The notes below the pieces were generated by a model that searched no databases, was not told the DNA's origin, and saw only the letters and a list, made by a program, of their open reading frames with translations. Shown one piece after another: positions 36,101-46,470 of a stretch of DNA of 64,000 nucleotides. The DNA comes from Lunularia cruciata (lineage: Eukaryota; Streptophyta; Marchantiopsida; Lunulariales; Lunulariaceae): contig OX419756.1 in the NCBI GenBank assembly GCA_948567375.1, positions 9,057,001 through 9,121,000 of the forward strand, in the 5' to 3' direction. Position 1 is the first letter of the stretch; the number at the start of each line of letters is the position of its first letter. The translations under genes and the position numbers were made by a program.

Positions 36101-36970
36101 ATAAAGGAGGCTTTCAAAACCTTTTCCAAGTTCTTGTGTGGTTGATGCCATTGGATCTCTAGGTCATCACTCTTGGTATGGAATTCTCTAGGCCAAGGAG
36201 ATTTATCAAGTGTTCTTCAGTCCAGTCAAATAGGTTTCCTATGAGGTTGCCACTATCGTGATCCATATTTTTTCTAATTTCTTGGATCATCCATAGGTGG
36301 CTCAATTCCCAATTCTAAAGCAAGAAGCCCAATTTCTTGCTCTGAATTACTTCTGGTCTATAGTGTAATGAAAATTCTTTTACTATTGGTGGTTTGAGAA
36401 TTTTCTTAGGCACCTTCCTAGGCTACCGTAGTGCTTTCACTATGTTACTCCCTCTCACCATATTGCTTCTCACTTTCTTCTAAATGAATGCAAATGAAGT
36501 TTCTACTATGAAGTCCTATGAAAACTTGACATTGAAGATGGAAGAAACTTCTAATTGCTCCTAATTGTAACTTTGATATGTAGAATGTGAAGGAGTGTTA
36601 ACTCTGGCCTTGATTTTATAGCCTTAGCTGTTTAGTGAAGGAGTCATGGTTTAGCACTCCCTATACGGGAGTGCTTTGGCCCATGCCAATGGTTCTCAAT
36701 GGCAATTATTTATCTAAGTAGTGGCATATTCAAACCATTGTACTTCATTTAGGGTTAAAGGTCTTTGGATTGAAGTTTGACAATAGCAAACATATTCATT
36801 TTTGTACTCCTTTGGCGTGGAGCTTCTTCTTGCTCAACCCCTTTGGATTCATTTCTTCCATATGCATTGCTTCCTTTGTGCTCATTCTTCTTACCTATGA
36901 GGTTTCCTTCCAATCCAAAGGCTAATGGTATAAATTATAACACCACTTTCTAGCCGTCCCAAGCCTATAG
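33170..36970 (-). mobile_element. Family C element inserted into the duplicated segment
   Basis: About 3.8 kb absent from the otherwise contiguous second copy at 54.24-56.19 kb, so it can be delimited as an insertion (ends uncertain by tens of bases). 33205-33570 matches the repeat at 1735-2018 and 2765-2900. 34200-34570 matches 3570-4330. The coding strand is minus. Its ORFs are listed separately at 34300-35990. No reverse transcriptase, integrase or transposase is visible, so it is either non-autonomous or an internally deleted element. Confidence 0.55.
34300..35990 (-). pseudogene. Family C protein: FEFMYQGQ domain, Lys/Glu-rich linker, coiled coil
   Basis: Read on the minus strand from 35987. 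First a globular-looking segment (35987-35640) with 'FEFMYQGQPVNLVHMFYT' and 'FVLNFYMGVNLLTKEEEKKF', then a Lys-rich end. A charged linker around 35510-35170 is readable across a frame change ('EEDKEDPYPEEEVYLEGTYD'). A coiled coil at 35075-34818 includes 'EEIGKACNIYKGEAKKSNEL' and 'ERKNTTSCRMDQEIRKL'. The protein would be about 550 residues if continuous, but at least three frameshifts or stops break it. Homologues in this window are at 31950-32830 (+, first domain), 8790-9900 (+, coil) and 3570-4330 (-, coil). No known catalytic motif. Function unknown; gag-like is inference from the repeat context. Confidence 0.5.
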
Positions 36971-38310
36971 CTTAAGATAAGCTTAAGAAAAGGACATAAA
37001 CTTTAAAAAAAGTTTTTTGTGAAAAGGCAGTCACTATAACAGTAATGAGAACTACAATAATGACTTTCTTTTTGATTCAAGCAATGAAACAAATATTTGA
37101 ATACCTTGTTCTATTGTTGTAAGCAAGTACTCAAACAAGAACTAAGTACAAAGAGTTGTATTTCAAAAGATGTACGGCATATCTAGTTATTGAAACCAAA
37201 ATCCTTTAACAATGTCAATTACAAAGGTTGTAAAGATTTTCTATTCTTATAAGCAATATTGTCCCATCATTATGTACAAGATACTGATCACAATGCTATT
37301 TATTGTAAGTCATCTATTGTTAAGCATCAAATTTTTTTTTATGTACATACCAATTTAAATGAAATATAATAAGGTTATATGGTTCAAAATTTTTATTAGC
37401 AAGAGTTCAAGAGAACACTTACTTTAGGTTTTCAAGTCAGGATATAGCAGAAATAGTTTTACATTTTCTTGTAGAGCAACATTAAATTAATCCACCCTGT
37501 AGTTTGTTATCTAATTTCAAACGTTGTGTAAATTCAAGATTCAAAAGGAGAAGTATTGAATCATTTATACCTGAGTTAAAACCTTGTATACAGATGTAGA
37601 TATTCATAAAATAAAATAAAATAATACAAATTATTTGCATAGCTATATTGGAGATTTTGAAAACTCTAAAACTTTGTATTTTGACTTGATGATCTCTTAT
37701 AAGACTTGTGTATACACAACCAAATTGATAAAAATAGAAGTATAAGACAATATTAACTTATATAACTAATACACATTCCAAAAATATTCCTTATTTTCAC
37801 AAAGTTTTAATTTGAAGTCTTTGAAAAGTCCAAATCAATAAAATATAACTCGGAGAAGTTGTTCTAATTTCAATATACAATTTTTACAATCATTAGCTGT
37901 TCTGATGCTATTCTACATATAAATATTTTGTATATATAGAGTTTTCTAGTCCATTTTAACAATAATAGTTTTTATTTTACCTTCTTAAAAAATATTATCG
38001 ACCCAATCTTAAAAATAAAATCTCTAAGTAATTTAATTTCTATTCGAATTACTCGTATTTTATATGAGAAAAATAAATGAACTTCAAAAATTTATCTTGA
38101 ACAAGTAATTAAATAAATATATAAAATATTTAATATTTACATAAGTATATATCTACATATTTTGATACATTTTAATAAATGTAATATTATTACTTATAAA
38201 TATTTTAGTCATATTTATCTGATTTTTATTTTATCAATATATGATAAAAAACAAGTACTAAATAATTTAATTATACATTAAAATGAAAATTTAGAATTAT
38301 TTATTTGCTG
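36970..38310 (+). repeat. Segmental duplication, copy 1b (partner 54500-55500)
   Basis: AT-rich. Shares with copy 2 'aaatatttgaataccttgtt'/'agaaatttgaataccttgtt', 'agagttgtatttcaaa'/'agagttttatttcaaa', 'gtaagtca' and 'gttttctagtccattt'-like phrases. It has diverged more than the promoter-proximal part. Confidence 0.6.
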
Positions 38311-39026
38311 ACTGAGATATTTTCCTTGGATCTGCACAGGTATGTTAAAAATTCGGAGACTTGATTATAGTTCGAGGGCCGAGTGCTCAAAATTTGCAGT
38401 TGATCTCATTTACCTTTGGATGAACGGAAATACTCGTTATAGAGTAGTCTCAATCTTGTACGTATGGCTCTTTCAGCACGACATTTTCAGCTCTAAAAAA
38501 GGCAATTGCAATCCGTTAAATATCAGTCTCTTAAGGACACGTCCACCCAAAACGTTCTTTAATCTGATTTACCCAATCTATAATCAAACTGTTTAGATAC
38601 TGCATTCATCGCGGAGTTTCTTGATCGCATCCACTTCCGCATCGTGAATAATTGATTCTTCCCTAAACCAAATGAAAGTCCACTATTTTCTCGAGACAGA
38701 AATCTAGACACACGACATGTAAATCTGCAAACAATAGTGCTCTTTCGTTCTGTGTGCTGCCATTTGGCGAGAGTGGGGTTGCATCGACCGCGGAAGCAAA
38801 ATATGCTCGTAATTGTAACGAGAATATCAAGCATAAGGGATAGTATAAATTGTTGATCACTTTAGCTGTATCACAATCAGGTAAAGATCTAGACCCCTAG
38901 GTCGACATCTGAGCATCCAATTCATCACGACGAGTTGCAGATAGAGGCAAGGACAGCAGCTTAAATATCTTTGTAAAGGAGACACAGGAAATATTGTTCC
39001 AGTTCACTTTTGTGCTTGAGATTACC
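38310..39026 (+). promoter_or_regulatory. Upstream region and 5' leader of the germin-like gene
   Basis: About 700 bp, strongly conserved with 55500-56190. A TATA-like 'ttaaatatc' near 38961-38969 lies about 60 bp before the ATG at 39027 and is kept in both copies. CpG is retained ('ccgcggaag', 'gacgagttgc'), unlike nearby transposon DNA. Conservation ends in the leader just after 'gacacaggaaa' (38978-38988), so in copy 2 the coding part has been lost or displaced. Confidence 0.6.
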
Positions 39027-39722
39027 ATGATAATGACTGCGACTACCGTTAAGGTGATCGGTCTTCTCTTCATGGCGACGATCATTGGAGTGTCAGAAGC
39101 AGCCGATCAAGACCCGCTGCAGGACTTTTGTGTAGCCGATCTAGCAAACACTCATGTCATAAATGGATTCTTCTGCAAGGACCCCCAAACTCTCACAGCT
39201 GATCACTTCTCGTTCGTGGGTCTATCCGAACCTGCAAATCTCACAGGGAACCCTGTCGGTGCTACGGCTACATTCGGATTTGTACGTGACTGGCCTGCTC
39301 TAAACACTCTTGGACTTTCTCTAGTCCGTCTTGACTTAGCACCTGGAGGTGTGATCATGCCTCACACGCACAATTTGGCCACTGAAATTCTGTTCGTACT
39401 GGAAGGAGAAATCTACACTGGTTTTGTGACCAACAGCAACAACCCAGGTCTTCAGAACAAGCTGTACGCCAAGACTGTGAAGAAGGGAGAAGCGTTCATT
39501 TTCCCAAGAGGTCTTTTGCACTTCCAGCTGAACAACGGGAGCGTTCCAGCTGCTTCAGTGAACGTGCTCAATTCCCAGAATCCGGGCATTCAACTCATGA
39601 GCATTGCTTTGTTCGGAACTGGTATTGATCCGGAAGTGCTGGTGAAGTCTACCTTCATGGAGCCGGAGCAAGTGTCTAACGTGTCTACCATTCTCTCACA
39701 GTTCGTCAATATATTGGATTAG
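39027..39722 (+). CDS. Germin-like protein (secreted bicupin-family monocupin)
   Basis: A 231-residue cupin of the germin-like family: secreted, apoplastic or wall-bound glycoproteins, usually Mn-binding hexamers; members act as oxalate oxidase, superoxide dismutase or have no known activity. I chose the ATG at 39027 because it opens a signal peptide (residues 1-25, ending VSEA before ADQDPLQDFC); the reading frame is open a little upstream but without ATG. Conserved Cys35 and Cys50 can form the N-terminal disulfide. The cupin boxes are 'GGVIMPHTHNLATEILFVLE' (107-126) and 'KGEAFIFPRGLLHFQ' (153-167). The four metal ligands are present: His113, His115, Glu120, His165. Possible N-glycosylation sites: Asn71, Asn170, Asn218. 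The usual N-P-P before HTH is I-M-P here. Length is normal for the family, there is no intron, and there are no defects, so it is likely functional. Oxalate oxidase activity cannot be inferred. Confidence 0.95.
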   Translation: MIMTATTVKVIGLLFMATIIGVSEAADQDPLQDFCVADLANTHVINGFFCKDPQTLTADHFSFVGLSEPANLTGNPVGATATFGFVRDWPALNTLGLSLVRLDLAPGGVIMPHTHNLATEILFVLEGEIYTGFVTNSNNPGLQNKLYAKTVKKGEAFIFPRGLLHFQLNNGSVPAASVNVLNSQNPGIQLMSIALFGTGIDPEVLVKSTFMEPEQVSNVSTILSQFVNILD

Positions 39723-41194
39723 CTTAGCGTTGGAAGCGTACTAGTATCTCTAGTATACTTCACTGGAATTTGGAATGATCAATTAACATTATTTTCGGAA
39801 TGCGATTCAGCTGTATAACCTGTCTCCACCTGATTCTGACACTATAAATGGGGTAGTAGTTTGGAGTTGATAGACATACTAGTTAGTGAATGCTTAAGAG
39901 ATATATGACAATGCTTTAGATAATGAATTTACATGAGTAAATTAGATTAATCATGATCTTTATAGGATAAGGTTAAGGTTTTTCGAATTTACTCTGTTCT
40001 GTATTGAAGAGAAATATCACCACGCAGCACACCTTTTGCACATCTATGTGTAAGTAAGAAGGTCATGTCGGCAAATTTCCACAAGTTTAGCGCAAGGCAA
40101 AAGGACCGGAGATGCCAACGAGATCTTTCACTCGTTGACCGGAGATGATCAACGAGTGAAAGATCTGCTTTACGCAAGTGCCCTCCTTTGATCCCCTGCC
40201 AATTTATAAAGAACTCACTCTAGACCATCATATGATTATATATATCTTAATTATTCTGAGTGGCTATTGTGTCCGCAAGATTGCAAGATGATCATATATT
40301 GCTGGAGTTGAAATACAAACTATGCTACCTTTAGTGCATTGATGACCTCTATAGGTAGGTTCTCTTTAACCCTTGCCAAAAACAAACTGAGGCTAGAAAA
40401 ACCTCATTTTACTTGCTCTATTTAGTACTTGCTCTAAGCTTGTATGATGGCTTTGTGTCAGCTTAAAGAAATAGAATTTGGTGATCAAGGTCTGATATGA
40501 TGGTGAGACCAAGATATTACTCACAATCAAATAAAAAATCTTCCAATTTTCTTGAATTTGTCCTTTCATTAAGAAAATTTTGCTTGGAAACATAGGAATA
40601 ATTCTGTTCTTCAACCCCTTCACTAGTTGTGGTTGAGCATTGACTTCCATCATTTGAATGCAATGTGCATTGAAGGTTATTGATTACTATGTTTGCATCA
40701 TGAATAAATATGATTACATCTGGAATATCATTCTCTGGAATTAATTAAAATTATCAAGAGCTTCCAAGTATGACCCTCCTCAAATATATATGCTTTTTTT
40801 CCAATAAAATATCCATTATAATGATTTTATCTAGAAAGAAAATCAAGTAGAGGTTGAGACATTTTATGCATGGCTTTTTAAATTATCAAGCACCTTATAT
40901 AACTCGAGGACTCATTCAAGATTTCATTCAAGATTTGGGAAAATATATAAATTTGAATCAATTAGGCTAGAAATATCTACAAAGAAAAAAGACCTAGAAA
41001 TAAACTTAATCTAAATTTTTAACTCCTTGCGGATATCTTAAATAACACTTCCTCTTACTCTCATACCATCTCAAAGTCTCCTCCTTGAGAAGCTATAGCT
41101 TGATTACCTTATAACTATAGCTTATTACCTTTTCAAATTATATAAAATGCACTATGATTATTTAACAAGTATATCACTACCTTTGTGGTGCAGA
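39723..41194. other. 3' flank of the germin-like gene, then AT-rich DNA
   Basis: 39723-40200 is the 3' untranslated and flanking DNA; no clear AATAAA signal close to the stop. 40200-41190 has no supported gene. A minus-strand ORF at 40653-40393 ('FPSKIFLMKGQIQENWKIFY') could be a retroelement remnant but has no recognisable motif. Confidence 0.4.
40121..40166. repeat. Hairpin, 18-bp perfect arms, 400 bp downstream of the germin-like gene
   Basis: Arms 40121-40138 and 40149-40166 ('agatctttcactcgttga' and complement) with a 10-base loop. The loop repeats 'accggagatg', which also stands just before the left arm (40114-40123), so an inverted and a direct duplication are combined. It resembles a strong transcription-terminating or template-switch hairpin; no U-run follows. 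Confidence 0.85.
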
Positions 41195-41600
41195 AGCTAG
41201 TTTGACCGGATGTTGGAATGATAGTCTAGGCAGTCAAAATTATATTAGTAGTTGTTCAAAAGTTATTTAGCAGTGTTCAGATTTTGTGTTAGAGCTACTA
41301 ATCACATTGAGGGACCCACCATCACTTGCACCATTTGCACCATGAGATGTGCCATTAGGGATAGAGAGCTAGTTCAAGCAAAAGGGTATACTTGTAAAGT
41401 GCAACTCCAAAGAGCTCATTTCTTGGATGTTGAGTCTAAGGGTTCTTGGCTTAGTGGATGGAGGCAATCGAGCTTCACTTGGATTTTCTTAATTAGAATA
41501 GGTGTGACTTGACTATAATTAGTGTCCAATTGTTAAAAGATTTTTAAGTGGAAGATCAAGTTCAGATTCAATTTAAGGTGTGATTTGAGTGAAAGAGCAA
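41195..41600 (+). repeat. LTR fragment, family G (DNMT-gypsy element)
   Basis: Aligns with 51640-52060 in the same orientation and with 44480-44930 in reverse: 'gatagtctaggcagt', 'atattagtagttg', 'agggacccaccatcacttgc', 'agagctcatttcttggatgt', 'aagttcagattcaattt'. It is a solo or truncated LTR; ends undefined. Confidence 0.65.
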
Positions 41601-41871
41601 ATTGATTACATCAAAGAAATGAGAATCAAGGGGAAATTAAATATAGAAATTGAGTATGTTGATGGTATCTCAAAGCTTGGCAGATCATTGGTAATTTTGA
41701 TTGTGATCTTGGATTTCCTTGAGAGTGATCATGTGTAGAAGCATTGTGTGATTTGTTGTAGATTTGATAGTGAGGCAGATAATATACAAAAGCATTGGCA
41801 AAATCTGGTGAAGATTGAGGTCAAATTGAAGTGAGGTGTTCAATTTTTTTGGATCAATGATGCAGATCTGA

Positions 41872-42280
41872 GAGGTCAAATTGGCAATTAAGAATGAAAA
41901 TTTGAAAAATTGGAGGCGGATTTGAGATCTTATTTCCTTGAATTAGGAATTTGGTGGTCCTCATCCACTCAATTTGGCCAGATTTGACAAGTAATGATGG
42001 ATTTGGAAGTGAGCTAAATACAGTAGAAGTCTAATAGATTAGATTAACCTCTATTAATAGATTAATAGAGGTTCAATGTTGCTAATCAATGAGGCAGATT
42101 TGTGAGTAAGAGGTCAAATTGGCAATTAAGAGTGGCAATTTGCAAAATCGAAGGCGGATTTGAGAACCTATCCCATTTAATTAGAAATTTGGTGGTCCCC
42201 ATACACTCAATTGGCCTGATTTGACAAGTAATGATGGATTTGGAGGTGAGCCAAATATAATAGAGATCTGATAGATTAGT
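41872..42280 (+). repeat. Direct duplication, about 175-bp units, period about 236 bp
   Basis: 41872-42047 and 42108-42280 share 'gaggtcaaattggcaattaag', 'aggcggatttgag', 'aatttggtggtcc', 'gatttgacaagtaatgatgg' and 'tgatagattag'-like ends. The spacer holds the small hairpin at 42046-42073. Non-coding. Confidence 0.75.
42046..42073. repeat. Hairpin, 13-bp arms, 2-base loop
   Basis: 'aacctctattaat' 42046-42058 and its complement 42061-42073, in the spacer of the direct duplication. Confidence 0.8.
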
Positions 42281-43402
42281 AGAGGTGCCAAGATCTAAAG
42301 GTTGAGTTGACAGAGGCCATCCAGAGTTGGAGGCTTTGAGGCATAAGATTGTGTGTTAGAAGGGCCAACAAGCTAGCTTGCTAATGTGAGACTAGCTAGT
42401 TTATTTGAGTTTTTGATAGTTTTTTTGGAAAAATCTATCCACCTTTTAGGATTGTGTGCAATAAGGATTGAACCTTAGATCTATGGTTCTTAGATGGGTA
42501 CCCTAGCCAAGTGACACACCTTCACTTATCATCATAATGTTTGGTAGCCTGACACATATACTCATGTAACTTTGGCTATGAGAGGTATTTTGATTCTATC
42601 CTTGGTGAACTTGGTAGTGTAAGAGTAGAAAAACACTCCTATTATATCAAGTGCCAAATGATATAAGAGTCAATCCATTTTTTATTTGTGAGATGGAGTG
42701 TTATTTCTTTAATTTCTTGTGATTGGATCCCTTTTATTCTTTGCTTCTTATTCATGCTCACATTTGTGTGAGGTGCCTTGATATTTAAAGTGTTGGTGCT
42801 CTAGTATCCTCTTGGTAGTGAGGTTAGAATGTGACCAATCAAACTACCTATGTTTCTCTTTGGTGAAGTAGGAAGTGATGGTTTATAGACCATGAGAATA
42901 TATGTTATAATGGAAGTTTATAGGTTACCCTTTCCCTTGGTGTAATTGTCATAGTTAGAGTTATATTAGTGGGTGGTTGTTGGTGGTGGCACTTGGTGGT
43001 GGTTCTTGGTGGGAGTGCTTGGTAGTTATAGTTGTGGTTTAGGGTACGTTGCCACAATGGAGTTCTCCAAGGATTCAAGAAGAGATTTTGTTGTAGTACA
43101 TATCGGGTTTACAAGGAATGTTGCTTGATATCAACCCAAATCTCAAGTCCTAGTGAGGGAGGAGATTAATTCCACTTGGAGTTTGACACAAGAGTTGATT
43201 CAAATGAGAGTGCACTTGATGTGTCCACACCATTATTGTAGGATATGGATGAGATTTATGGGGCCGAAGGGCCCCAGTGCTATTATAGTATAGTGGGTAC
43301 CATTGAGTTGGATGACTTCATCCAAGAGGTTCAATAGTTGGTATGATTTGCAATAGATGTGGAACCCAACTTTGTTCACACTCATCATGACATGGAAGAG
43401 GT
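42281..43402. other. Unassigned stretch with a GGT-rich patch
   Basis: 42970-43040 is a low-complexity 'ggtggt/ttggtgg' patch. 43258-43278 contains the palindrome ggggccgaagggcccc. No gene recognised. Confidence 0.35.
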
Positions 43403-43573
43403 ACCAAGATGAAGCTTGGGTGAAACTAAGTGGAGGTCCAAACCAACTGATGTTGAAAAATCAGCGGATGAGTTGTGGTTAGGAGTGAAATGCCACTCGA
43501 ACCCAGAGCTAGCTGGTTCTCCCCAAAATGCATTGAGGCGCAACAATTGACTGGACTATTTAGGGGTAAAGCA
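43403..43573 (+). pseudogene. Nuclear plastid DNA (NUPT): fragment of chloroplast 23S rRNA gene
   Basis: 171 bp that match the interior of plastid 23S rRNA: 'gttgaaaaatcagcggatga', 'gccactcgaacccagagcta', 'gctggttctcccc' and 'taggggtaaagca' are diagnostic, and the order and spacing fit. Flanking DNA shows no rRNA similarity, so only this fragment was inserted. Compared with plastid 23S as I know it, the differences look mostly like G-to-A changes at CG and CHG positions (for example 'ccaaaccaac' for ccgaaccgac, 'ccccaaaatgcattg' for ccccgaaatgcgttg), as expected for methylated nuclear DNA. It is not a functional rRNA. Confidence 0.9.
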
Positions 43574-44394
43574 TATTCCAACATTTGGAAGGTCCATCAA
43601 TGGATGACTACTATGAGTTCAAGAGAGCTCACTTGGAGGAGATTGAACGATGGAGACAATAGTGGTCTCTAAACTATATCTTCATTATTTCAAAATCAGT
43701 TTCTAAGGGTATATCTGGCCGTACGCACAAGTTCTAGCTTTAGTAGCATTGGTGTATCTAGTGGAGGTGCATTGATTGAAGATGGTGCTACTATGAGTGG
43801 AGCTATTGTTGCAAGAGGTGGTGCAATATCAATGTTTAACCCCATGGTGGAGTTTTCCAATGTTTGAGGCAAAACTACCAAGGAATGCAGATTGAAAAAT
43901 TGAGGAGCTTGCAACTGTTCCAAACAAAGGCCAAAAGAGAGCTTATGTGAGGCATACACTTGCATGAAATAGCTGATCAGTTTCACTCAAAGAGTTATTG
44001 AGGCCTAAGCAACCTAGTTTTGGTATGAGATCTTGGACAAGGAGTTGTAAATCAATTTAGACATCAACATGTTACAATGCTCATGTAACAATGTAGCATC
44101 ATCTACGTAGAGTAGATGATGCTACATTGTTATAAGCTACGTCACCTATGTTGTTGGTGGTCTTTAGTTTGGTTGAGTGTATTGAGCTCAACTTAGATTT
44201 GGTAGAGAGACTTCATCCACAATTTTTACTTTGTTTAGAGTGCAATAAAGTGCACCAAATTGTGTTGGCTTCCAAGGGTAGAGTGGATAGCACGAATCTT
44301 ATGGAGCGAGTGGAGTGTCTAGTGCAACTAGACTCTTATTTTCATTTTTGGGTCAATAGTAGCCATTAAGTTGTGGTGTTGCTTGTGGACTTGT
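43574..44394. other. Unassigned stretch between NUPT and LTR
   Basis: Plus-strand frames around 43730-43860 read coding-like ('SGGALIEDGATMSGAIVARG') then break. No domain recognised. It may belong to another decayed copy of the neighbouring gypsy family. The hairpin at 44086-44132 is listed separately. Confidence 0.3.
44086..44132. repeat. Hairpin, 21-bp perfect arms, 5-base loop
   Basis: Arms 44086-44106 and 44112-44132 are perfect inverted copies ('taacaatgtagcatcatcta' and complement). Very young or selected, since nearby DNA is strongly decayed. Confidence 0.9.
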
Positions 44395-45330
44395 GGTGGA
44401 CCTCACCACAAGAGAGAGTGCACTCAAGGTAGTGCAACATCATACATTATAGAAGCACAACTCACAGATAAGTCATAAATGAACTCTAAAGGGCCACAAT
44501 AATCAATTCCTCTTCCACTCAAATCACACTCAAATTGGATCTGAACGGTATCCTCCACTCAACAATTTACCAACAACTGGCACTCATTATAGTAAAGCCA
44601 CACCCACTCTAGCTAAAAGACTCTAAGTGATGCTTGCTGGACTCTATCCACTATATCTAGGAACTTGAAGGCACAACATTAGAGAAGTGAGCTCTTTGGA
44701 GTTGTACTTCAAAATTATACCCTTTTGCATGACCTATGTTTCTAGCCCTAACAATGTCACTAACAATTCATTTGATAAAACAAATGGTGCAAGTGATGGT
44801 GAGTCCCACCATGTGATTAGTAACCCTAACATGAAATCTAGCCACCACTAATTAGTCACTAAGAAATTACTAATACAACTATGATTGCCAGCACTACCAT
44901 TCCAATGAGCAAACTAGCTTTGGCATTACAAATTTCATGACAATTTTTACGCATATATACATTGTTACACAACATACATTGTTGTCAACATCATATATTA
45001 TAGAAGCACAACTCACACATAAGTCATACATGAACCCTAAAGTGCCGCAATTGCCTTCCTAGTTGGCAGTTATGTACCTCTAACTCTAGAGAACATACTC
45101 AAAGTATATGATATGCACTATGGTGGGCAAAGATCAAGAGGATGTGTGCTATCAAGCCCCATTATTAGTTGTTTGTTTGCAACTATACCACATAAAGGGT
45201 GAACTAGCTATAGGTCAAGTACATCTAGGACCTAACCACTATCCTTGAGGAACCACCATGAGAGGAGGAGTAAAAAATTTCATATGCCATCCTCTCAAAT
45301 AGCTATCATGTGAAAACCTAGCAAGTATCA
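44395..45330 (-). repeat. LTR and PHD-finger tail of a second DNMT-gypsy copy (family G)
   Basis: Reverse complement of 51300-52100 over about 900 bp: 'tgacctatagctagttcacc', 'ggggcttgatagcac', 'tcttgatctttgcccacca', 'tgcatatcatatact', then LTR sequence as at 41195-41600. At the 45330 end the minus strand still encodes the last part of the PHD finger, 'TPPLMVVPQG' followed by a stop in place of Asp and 'WLGP' for W-L-C-P. This is independent evidence that the family ended its polyprotein with a PHD finger. Confidence 0.7.
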
Positions 45331-45598
45331 CTTTTGTGGTAATCATTAAGTAATCATTCATTTCCATAGAGATACAAGTAAAAAATGATCAAATACAAAG
45401 TAAACAGTAACAAGAAGTTCTTCTTGGTTGCATCTCTAGCCTCTTGGGGAGAAACCACACCCGAAAGAGAGTAAAAAGTGCTCAATTTGTGTGGTACCCA
45501 CATTTTTTGTTTTTTTAAGTTTTAAAGAAGAAGTGTATTGTGAAAGAAATTTATACTTGGTAGAGGCCTAATATTAAGCCTTTGCTTCTGATACAACC
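45331..45598 (+). other. Leader region upstream of the DNMT-gypsy gag
   Basis: 45449-45475 holds 'agcctcttggggagaaacca', shared with family C repeats at 1837-1860 and 11145-11175 (reverse). At 45558 'tggtagaggcc' could be a worn tRNA-Met primer site (TGGTATCAGAGCC), 40 bp before the gag ATG. No 5' LTR matching 51345-52170 is visible here, so the 5' LTR is lost, or the element has recombined. Confidence 0.4.
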
Positions 45599-46470
45599 AT
45601 GTCTACTCAAATTGAGCAATTGGAGCATAGATTGGTTAGCATGGCCATAGCTTAGAGGAGATCAAATTCAAATGTTGAGGCTTCTACCTCTTATGTTGGT
45701 GATAGGGATGTCTTGGATTTTATGTGCAGAGCAGCACAAATAGATCCACTTGCCATAGTGACTAGGAGTGCAATATGCACTTTGGATCCTAGAGGAGCAT
45801 TAGTGGAGTTGGACCCATAAAGAGGAGATGGTAGTAGATAGGTCAGACTTCACAAGTCTTTCATGCTCCTTGAATCCCTATAAATGACATCCATAGCTTG
45901 TAAATATCCTAGTGCACGTGTGGTAAGTGATGATAGAGTGCATGATGGACTAGGCACTAGTACCACCTACTATAGATTGATTCTAGCATGATGTTGAGAG
46001 TGGCTGAATTGATTATGTGCTTCACTTTATTCTTAACTAATGACATGTTTGTATTGGGAGTTGACCCAACTCTAGTGTTGAGTTGGCTGCTGCAATTTAT
46101 GAGAGTAGGAATGATATGGTTCTTACTTCTAGAGAAAAGGTGGTTGATGGTGGAGTTGAGTTGGTTGAGGAGCATGGGATCCATTCAACAACCAATGGTT
46201 TATGGCAAGCAACATCAATTGCTAGGTTGGAGGACTTACCAACTAGACTTGCCTTTGAGGAAGCTTGGTTCACACATAGAGTTGTCTGATTGGACAACTA
46301 GAGTGAGATTTTCCATTTGATGTGACCTTTAGGGAAGGTCTATACACCATAGAGTGTCTTATTAGACTATAGTATGCAACCCCTTATGTTGGAGAAGGTT
46401 GCAGTTGTCGGTCTTGAGCTAGGGCAGACTGATGTGAAGAGATGTCTAGTTTAGATCTAGATATCTCTAG
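45599..46470 (+). pseudogene. DNMT-gypsy element: gag-like region
   Basis: Starts ATG at 45599 ('MSTQIEQLEHRLVSMAIA') and continues with 'GDRDVLDFMCRAAQIDPLAI'. After frameshifts, 46083-46289 reads 'ESRNDMVLTSREKVVDGGVE' and 'LPTRLAFEEAWFTHRVV'. No zinc knuckle was seen. Its position before the methyltransferase and polymerase fits gag. Many in-frame TAG and TGA stops. Confidence 0.5.

Noticed and set aside
38994-39026. Upstream extension of the germin-like ORF (11 residues)
   Set aside because: It has no ATG (it would start at TTG) and would bury the signal peptide; the ATG at 39027 is followed by a clean signal sequence.
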